This document shows, piece after piece, positions 58,815-64,000 of a stretch of DNA of 64,000 nt (positions within the stretch are counted from its first letter, which is position 1; each line of letters opens with the position of its first letter). The DNA is taken from assembly GCF_001424945.1 (NCBI RefSeq), contig NZ_LMCW01000023.1, positions 69,501 through 133,500 of the forward strand, read 5' to 3'. The notes beneath the pieces are model-generated. The model ran no database searches and was not told where the DNA came from. It was given only the letters and a program-made list of their open reading frames with translations. Both the position numbers and the translations under genes were made by a program. The DNA is from Rhizobium sp. Root1203 (GTDB lineage: Bacteria; Pseudomonadota; Alphaproteobacteria; Rhizobiales; Rhizobiaceae).

Positions 58815-60422
58815 ATGACGGTCCTGAAGTCGCAGATCTCGACAAACTCGGAAAGCTTCAGGATGAACCGTGCCGCGATGGCGGACGCGGTGCGCGTTGT
58901 CGAAGAGGCTGCAATGGCTGCGGTTCAAGGCGGTGGTCCCACTGCGCGTGAGCGTCATGTCGGTCGTGGCAAGATGCTGCCACGGGATCGGGTCGCCGCC
59001 CTGATCGATCCGGCGACCCCGTTTCTCGAGGTGGGGCTGACGGCGGCGCACGGCATGTATGGCAACGAGGCACCCGCGGCCGGACTGATTACCGGTGTCG
59101 GCCGGGTGGCCGGTTGCGATTGCATGATTGTCTGCAACGACGCGACGGTCAAAGGCGGAACCTACTACCCCACGACGGTGAAGAAGCATCTGCGTGCGCA
59201 GGAGATTGCTGCGCAGAATAACCTCCCCTGCATCTATCTGGTTGATTCCGGCGGTGCGAATTTGCCGAACCAGGACGAAGTGTTTCCGGATCGCGATCAC
59301 TTCGGCCGGATTTTCTTCAACCAGGCGACTATGTCTGCTGCGGGAATTCCTCAGATCGCTGTGGTCATGGGTTCTTGTACCGCGGGGGGCGCCTATGTGC
59401 CGGCGATGTCGGACGAGGCGATCATTGTTGAAAGGCAGGGGACGATTTTTCTTGCCGGACCACCGCTCGTGAGGGCGGCGACAGGAGAGGTCGTTTCGGC
59501 CGAAGACCTTGGCGGCGGGGACGTGCATACGCGACTATCCGGCGTTGCGGACCATCTGGCGCGCGACGACGCCCATGCCCTGGTGCTTGCCAGGCAGATT
59601 GTTTCCAATCTAAACCGCGCGAAGGCGCCGTCTTATGAGCCCAAGCACGCGGACGCTCCACTTTACGATCCTGCGGAGATCGCCGGTATTGTGCCAGCCG
59701 AGTTGCGGACACCTTATGACGTGCGTGAGGTGATCGCGCGCATTGTCGACGGCTCTCGCTTCGATGAATTCAAACCCCGCTATGGAGCAACGCTGGTCTG
59801 CGGCTTCGCGTCCATTCATGGCATTCCGGCCGGCATTCTTGCCAACAACGGCGTGCTGTTTTCGGAGTCGGCGCTGAAGGGTGCACACTTCGTTGAACTC
59901 TGCTCCCAGCGGAAGATTCCGCTCGTTTTCCTGCAGAACATCACGGGTTTCATGGTCGGACGGAAGTATGAGACGGAGGGAATTGCCAAGCACGGCGCCA
60001 AGCTCGTAACCGCGGTGGCAACCACCGCTGTCCCGAAGGTAACGATGCTACTGGGCGGTTCGTTCGGCGCCGGCAATTATGGTATGGCCGGGCGGGCTTT
60101 CTCGCCGCGGTTCCTGTGGACCTGGCCGAACAGCCGTATATCCGTGATGGGCGGCGAGCAGGCAGCTGGTGTTCTGGCAACTGTGCGCGGCGAAGCGCTT
60201 TCTCGCGCCGGCACGCCATGGTCGGCTGAGGACGAAGCCAGTTTCAAGCAGCCAGTACTCGATCTCTTTGAACGGCAGAGCCACCCGCTCTATGCGTCAG
60301 CACGTCTTTGGGACGACGGAATCGTCGACCCCGCCAAGAGCCGGGACGTGCTTGGCCTGTCGCTATCGGTCTCGTTGAACACACCGATCGAAGACACCCG
60401 CTTCGGTCTTTTCCGGATGTGA
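58815..60422 (+). CDS. mccB: 3-methylcrotonyl-CoA carboxylase beta (carboxyltransferase) subunit
   Basis: Non-biotinylated carboxyltransferase of 535 residues that transfers CO2 from carboxybiotin to 3-methylcrotonyl-CoA. Recognisable are GKMLPRDRVAALIDPATPFL, YLVDSGGANLPNQDEVFPDR and VMGSCTAGGAYVPAMSDEA in the N-half. In the C-half, FLQNITGFMVGRKYETEGIA and LLGGSFGAGNYGMAGRAFSP match MCCase beta. The gene lies seven bp upstream of mccA, as expected for coupled subunits. Confidence 0.95.
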   Translation: MTVLKSQISTNSESFRMNRAAMADAVRVVEEAAMAAVQGGGPTARERHVGRGKMLPRDRVAALIDPATPFLEVGLTAAHGMYGNEAPAAGLITGVGRVAGCDCMIVCNDATVKGGTYYPTTVKKHLRAQEIAAQNNLPCIYLVDSGGANLPNQDEVFPDRDHFGRIFFNQATMSAAGIPQIAVVMGSCTAGGAYVPAMSDEAIIVERQGTIFLAGPPLVRAATGEVVSAEDLGGGDVHTRLSGVADHLARDDAHALVLARQIVSNLNRAKAPSYEPKHADAPLYDPAEIAGIVPAELRTPYDVREVIARIVDGSRFDEFKPRYGATLVCGFASIHGIPAGILANNGVLFSESALKGAHFVELCSQRKIPLVFLQNITGFMVGRKYETEGIAKHGAKLVTAVATTAVPKVTMLLGGSFGAGNYGMAGRAFSPRFLWTWPNSRISVMGGEQAAGVLATVRGEALSRAGTPWSAEDEASFKQPVLDLFERQSHPLYASARLWDDGIVDPAKSRDVLGLSLSVSLNTPIEDTRFGLFRM

Positions 60423-60429
60423 GGCGGCC

Positions 60430-62412
60430 ATGTTCCAGAAGATCCTCGTTGCAAATCGAGGCGAGATTGCCTGCAGGGTGATCCGCACGGCAAGGCGCAT
60501 GGGCATTGCTACGGTTGGCGTCTATTCCGACGCGGATGTCGGAGCGCTGCATGTCGAGATGGCGGACGAGGCCGTCCGCCTGGGGCCGCCCGCCGCGCAG
60601 GAGAGCTATCTGTCGACAGAGCGCATTGTTGCCGCCGCTCAACGGACCGGTGCGGAAGCCATTCACCCCGGCTACGGATTTCTTTCAGAGAACGCCGATT
60701 TTGCGGAAGCGGTTGAAGCGGCGGGTATCATTTTCATCGGACCTCAACCGTCGTCGATCCGCGCAATGGGATTGAAGGACGCCGCGAAAGCGCTCATGGA
60801 ACAGGCTGGCGTGCCTGTCGTGCCGGGCTATCATGGCCATGACCAGCGTGACGGCTTTCTTGCCGACCAAGCCGCTTTGATCGGGTATCCCATCCTCATC
60901 AAGGCGCGTGCCGGCGGCGGCGGCAAGGGTATGCGGCGCGTCGATCGCGAAGAGGATTTCCTCGAAGCCCTGGTGGCCGCGCGGCGCGAGGCGAAGGCCG
61001 CCTTCGGCGACGACGGCATCTTGCTCGAGCGCTATCTGCTTCAGCCCAGGCACATCGAGGTTCAAATCTTCGGAGATCGGCACGGGAGCGTCATCCACCT
61101 CTTCGAACGCGATTGTTCTCTGCAGCGCCGTCATCAGAAGGTCATCGAGGAGGCGCCGGCGCCGGGCATGACGGCGGACATGCGATGGACGATGGGGGAA
61201 GCGGCAGTCCGCGCCGCGCGCGTCATAGGTTACCGCGGGGCCGGCACCGTCGAATTCATTGCAGACGTCTCGAACGGATTGCTGCCGGACCGTTTCTACT
61301 TCATGGAAATGAATACGCGGCTGCAGGTGGAGCATCCGGTCACTGAAGCCATCACCGGCATTGATCTCGTCGAGTGGCAGTTGCGCGTTGCCGCCGGGGA
61401 GCCGTTGCCAAAGACGCAGCCCGAGCTCGAGATCTACGGCTGGGCTTTCGAGGCGCGCATCTATGCCGAGGACGCTTCCAAAGGCTTCCTGCCGGCTACC
61501 GGCACGATCGGGCAGCTGAGCTTTCCCGATGTCAGCGCTCGAGTCGATACCGGCGCTCGCGCTGGCGACGCGATATCGGCCTACTACGATCCGCTGATTG
61601 CCAAGATGATCGTGCATGGGCCCAACCGCGCCAGCGCGCTTTCCCGTCTCACCCGGGCGCTGAGAGCGTCCCACATCACCGGGGTTACCACCAATCTCGA
61701 ATTTCTCGCCCAGTTGAGCACCCAGGACGAATTCGTTTCCGGCCATCCCGATACCGGCTTGATCGATCGCAACGTTCAGTATCTCACGGCGGTTCGGCCT
61801 CCGGAAGACGTTGCGATCGCACTGGCCGCGGTCCTGTCGTTGGGCACGCCCAAGCGACAGGCCGGCAATCCCTGGCAGACGCTGGGGTATTGGCAGCTCT
61901 GGAGCGATATGCAACGGATTGTCACGTTGCAGTACGAAGGCGGTCATTCCAGCTTAAGGATTGCCGCCCGGGGTTTTGATTTCTTCGCGGTTCACGACGG
62001 CAACCGCGTCATTCCGGTGAAGATTGTCAGCCGCCTGGATGACGGATGCCGCGCGGAAGTGGACGGCAGGCAGATCGAGGTCAAAGCCACCCTGGCTGCA
62101 CATCACCTCGTCCTGCGAATGGACAGCAGGACGCACGTCTTCCGTCTTCCCGATCCTCTGAGTGCCGATGTTGAGGACGTTGTCGACGGCAGCAGGCTGA
62201 CCGCGCCGATGCCGGGTTTCGTCAAGATCGTCCGGACGCAACCGAATGCCGTCGTCTCGAAGGGTGCACCACTCGTCGTGATGGAAGCCATGAAAATGGA
62301 ACTGACACTCGTTGCCCCCCGAGACGGGACGATCGAGGCTGTTGAGGTGAATGAGGGGCAGCAGGTGGAAGAAGGCGCTTTGCTCGTCACCCTCAAAGCC
62401 GAGGAGGCGTAA
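60430..62412 (+). CDS. mccA: 3-methylcrotonyl-CoA carboxylase alpha (biotin carboxylase) subunit
   Basis: Biotin-dependent subunit, 660 residues. The biotin carboxylase N-terminal domain opens FQKILVANRGEIACRVIRTA; the ATP-grasp domain has KARAGGGGKGMR and NTRLQVEHPVTEAITG. The C-terminal biotinyl domain carries the biotin lysine in VVMEAMKMELTLVAP. The gene starts seven bp after mccB; hmgL begins four bp after its stop. The context fixes it as methylcrotonyl- rather than propionyl- or acetyl-CoA carboxylase. Confidence 0.95.
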   Translation: MFQKILVANRGEIACRVIRTARRMGIATVGVYSDADVGALHVEMADEAVRLGPPAAQESYLSTERIVAAAQRTGAEAIHPGYGFLSENADFAEAVEAAGIIFIGPQPSSIRAMGLKDAAKALMEQAGVPVVPGYHGHDQRDGFLADQAALIGYPILIKARAGGGGKGMRRVDREEDFLEALVAARREAKAAFGDDGILLERYLLQPRHIEVQIFGDRHGSVIHLFERDCSLQRRHQKVIEEAPAPGMTADMRWTMGEAAVRAARVIGYRGAGTVEFIADVSNGLLPDRFYFMEMNTRLQVEHPVTEAITGIDLVEWQLRVAAGEPLPKTQPELEIYGWAFEARIYAEDASKGFLPATGTIGQLSFPDVSARVDTGARAGDAISAYYDPLIAKMIVHGPNRASALSRLTRALRASHITGVTTNLEFLAQLSTQDEFVSGHPDTGLIDRNVQYLTAVRPPEDVAIALAAVLSLGTPKRQAGNPWQTLGYWQLWSDMQRIVTLQYEGGHSSLRIAARGFDFFAVHDGNRVIPVKIVSRLDDGCRAEVDGRQIEVKATLAAHHLVLRMDSRTHVFRLPDPLSADVEDVVDGSRLTAPMPGFVKIVRTQPNAVVSKGAPLVVMEAMKMELTLVAPRDGTIEAVEVNEGQQVEEGALLVTLKAEEA

Positions 62413-62416
62413 GAAC

Positions 62417-63307
62417 ATGGCGACCGGATATGCCCCCCTGCCCTCTTTGCTTCCGAGAGATGCGTCGATCGTCGAGATGGCACCCCGGGATGGGCTGCAG
62501 AACGAAAAGGTCCTGATTCCGACCGATAAAAAGATCGAACTGGTCGACGCGATCTCCGAGTGTGGCTTCGAGCGGATCGAGGTTACGAGCTTCGTCAGCC
62601 CTAAGTGGGTGCCCCAGCTCGCTGACGCTGCCGATGTGATGGCCGGCATCCACCGCCGACCGGGCGTGCGCTACGCCGTGCTGACGCCAAACATGGTGGG
62701 CTTCAACGCCGCGATGGCAGCCGCCGCGGACGAGGTTGCGATCTTCGCCTCCGCGTCCGAAAGCTTTTCGCGTCACAACATCAACTGCAGCATCGCAGAG
62801 AGCATAGAGCGTTTCGGACCGGTCGCCCAGGCAAGCCGCGAGCGTGGCATTCCGATGCGTGGCTACGTCAGCTGCGTCGTCGAATGCCCCTACGAAGGCG
62901 CAGTGGCACCGGACGCCGCGGCGGCGGTCGTCGAAAAACTGCATGCGCTCGGATGCTATGAAATCAGCCTTGGCGACACCATTGGTCGCGGCCGGCCGGA
63001 GGAGGTCGATCGCATGCTGGTGACGGTCCTTTCCTATGCGCCTGCCACCATGCTGGCCGGTCATTTCCATGACACCGACGGCTGGGCTCTCGACAACATC
63101 GGCGTCTCGCTGGAGCATGGTCTTCGCGTCTTCGATGCATCCGTCGGAGGGCTCGGCGGTTGTCCCTATGCGCCGGGTGCCAGGGGCAATGTCGATACGC
63201 TCGAGGTTGCGCAGTATCTCTCCGGCAGAGGCTATCGAACGGGGCTTTCGCCCGAAAAGCTCGAACGGGCGGCGGCCATTGCCCACGGCCTGAGGAGTGC
63301 TGCCTGA
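62417..63307 (+). CDS. hmgL: hydroxymethylglutaryl-CoA lyase
   Basis: Cleaves HMG-CoA to acetyl-CoA and acetoacetate, the final step of leucine breakdown. Length 296 residues. VEMAPRDGLQNEKVLIPT with Arg24 and Asp25 opens the TIM barrel; YVSCVVECPYEGAV and the metal ligands in HFHDTDGWALDNI follow. The catalytic cysteine sits in GGLGGCPYAPGARGN. ATG 62417 is chosen because an earlier frame would overlap mccA by 62 bases. The stop shares one base with the next ATG (TGATG). Confidence 0.95.
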   Translation: MATGYAPLPSLLPRDASIVEMAPRDGLQNEKVLIPTDKKIELVDAISECGFERIEVTSFVSPKWVPQLADAADVMAGIHRRPGVRYAVLTPNMVGFNAAMAAAADEVAIFASASESFSRHNINCSIAESIERFGPVAQASRERGIPMRGYVSCVVECPYEGAVAPDAAAAVVEKLHALGCYEISLGDTIGRGRPEEVDRMLVTVLSYAPATMLAGHFHDTDGWALDNIGVSLEHGLRVFDASVGGLGGCPYAPGARGNVDTLEVAQYLSGRGYRTGLSPEKLERAAAIAHGLRSAA

Positions 63308-64000
63308 TGCCGGAAACGCTGAGGATCGAGACCGATGGCCGCGGCGTGACGCGGCTGACCCTGGCGCGCGAAGACAAGCACAATGCGATGTCGGCAAGGA
63401 TGATCGATGAACTCACCGAGGCGGCTCACCTCCTCGGTGCGGACCCGAGCGTTCGCGCCGTCGTCATGGCGGGGGCCGGGAAAAGCTTCTGCGCCGGCGG
63501 CGATCTGGAGTGGATGCGCACCCAGTTCGATGCCAGCCGGAGTGAGAGAATTGCCGAGGCGCGACGCCTGGCAGCGATGTTCCGCGCGCTGAACGATCTT
63601 CCGAAGCCGTTGATCGCTTCCGTTCACGGAAACGTCTTCGGCGGCGGCATCGGTCTGATCAGCGTCTGTGATGCAGCTGTGGCTGCAGAGACGGCGCGTT
63701 TCGGGCTAACGGAAGTTCGTCTCGGCCTCATCCCCGCAACGATCAGCCCTTATGTCGTCGCGCGGATCGGTGCCTCTGCTGCGCGGCCGCTTTTCATGTC
63801 CGGCAAGGTATTCGACGCGGAACAAGCCAGGGCAATCGGGCTTGTCGGCTCCATAGTGGCCGCTGAGGACCTCGACAGTTCGGTGGAAGCCGCAACGAAC
63901 GAATTTCTCGCTGCGTCACCGCAAGCCGCCGCAAGCGCCAAAGCGCTCGTCCGCTCCCTTGCCGCGCCAATAACAGACGACATCATCGAGGATGTCGTGC
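63307..64000 (+). CDS. enoyl-CoA hydratase, probable methylglutaconyl-CoA hydratase (3'-truncated)
   Basis: Crotonase-family protein; 231 codons are visible before the window ends. It begins MPETLRIETDGRGVTRLTLA. The oxyanion hole lies in GKSFCAGGDLEWM and HGNVFGGGIGLISVCD, and FGLTEVRLGLIPATISPYV is standard. In this operon position it should hydrate 3-methylglutaconyl-CoA to HMG-CoA (LiuC-type), the step missing between mccAB and hmgL. Start overlaps the hmgL stop by one base. Confidence 0.88.
   Translation, partial: MPETLRIETDGRGVTRLTLAREDKHNAMSARMIDELTEAAHLLGADPSVRAVVMAGAGKSFCAGGDLEWMRTQFDASRSERIAEARRLAAMFRALNDLPKPLIASVHGNVFGGGIGLISVCDAAVAAETARFGLTEVRLGLIPATISPYVVARIGASAARPLFMSGKVFDAEQARAIGLVGSIVAAEDLDSSVEAATNEFLAASPQAAASAKALVRSLAAPITDDIIEDVV

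Noticed and set aside
1..64000. tRNA/rRNA genes, CRISPR arrays, insertion sequences and prophage genes
   Set aside because: I found no cloverleaf-type sequence in the gaps, no regularly spaced repeats, and no transposase, integrase or phage structural gene.

Overview
The window is alphaproteobacterial chromosome, most likely from the Rhizobiaceae (Rhizobium/Ensifer/Agrobacterium group). The evidence is the mnmE-mnmG-rsmG-parA-parB order with parS sites, a very large cyclic beta-1,2-glucan synthase (NdvB/ChvB), a 180-kDa-type NAD-glutamate dehydrogenase, the cell-cycle regulator TrcR (DUF1013), a rhizobial LptE/HolA/LeuS block, DUF6074 and SdhAF4. GC content is high and coding density is over 90 percent. 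I see no rRNA, tRNA, CRISPR array, prophage or insertion sequence. The genus cannot be fixed from the sequence alone.

Region 1 (1-15.6 kb) is the chromosome-partition and housekeeping block. It holds mnmE (5'-truncated), mnmG, rsmG, parA and parB on the plus strand, then holA, lptE and leuS on the minus strand. Four parS or near-parS 16-mers lie here: two between mnmE and mnmG, one perfect copy inside rsmG, and one 9 kb away inside prpE. YggS, a propionyl-CoA synthetase (prpE), trcR, acsA and sdhAF4 follow.

Region 2 (15.6-31.7 kb) is core metabolism: htpX-rsmB, a heparinase-like protein, purH, an MFS transporter, NAD-GDH, pdxY, a beta-carbonic anhydrase, a lytic transglycosylase and asd.

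Region 3 (32-43 kb) is the cell envelope: opgC (glucan succinylation) downstream of the 8.5-kb ndvB gene. Beyond ndvB lies a 1.2-kb stretch of very small genes, including DUF1328 and a 54-residue membrane protein.

Region 4 (43-53.9 kb) is accessory. A peptidase M19 dipeptidase is followed by a complete oligopeptide ABC transporter in one minus-strand operon. Next come a DUF1993 gene, a galE-sulfatase/phosphonate-monoester-hydrolase pair, and a SAM methyltransferase behind an AT-rich leader.

Region 5 (53.9-57.2 kb) is the most interesting part. It is a tightly overlapping minus-strand operon: PlsC-like acyltransferase, CdsA-like cytidylyltransferase, an unrecognised 130-residue membrane protein, then a CDP-alcohol phosphatidyltransferase with a substituted active site. 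It ends in a strong terminator that abuts a possible 28-codon gene. It looks like a second, specialised phospholipid-synthesis line. A DUF6074 gene follows.

Region 6 (57.2-64 kb) is the leucine/isovalerate catabolic operon: ivd, mccB, mccA, hmgL and a 3'-truncated enoyl-CoA hydratase. It converts isovaleryl-CoA to acetoacetate and acetyl-CoA. The acetyl-CoA and propionyl-CoA synthetases of region 1 serve related short-chain acyl-CoA metabolism.
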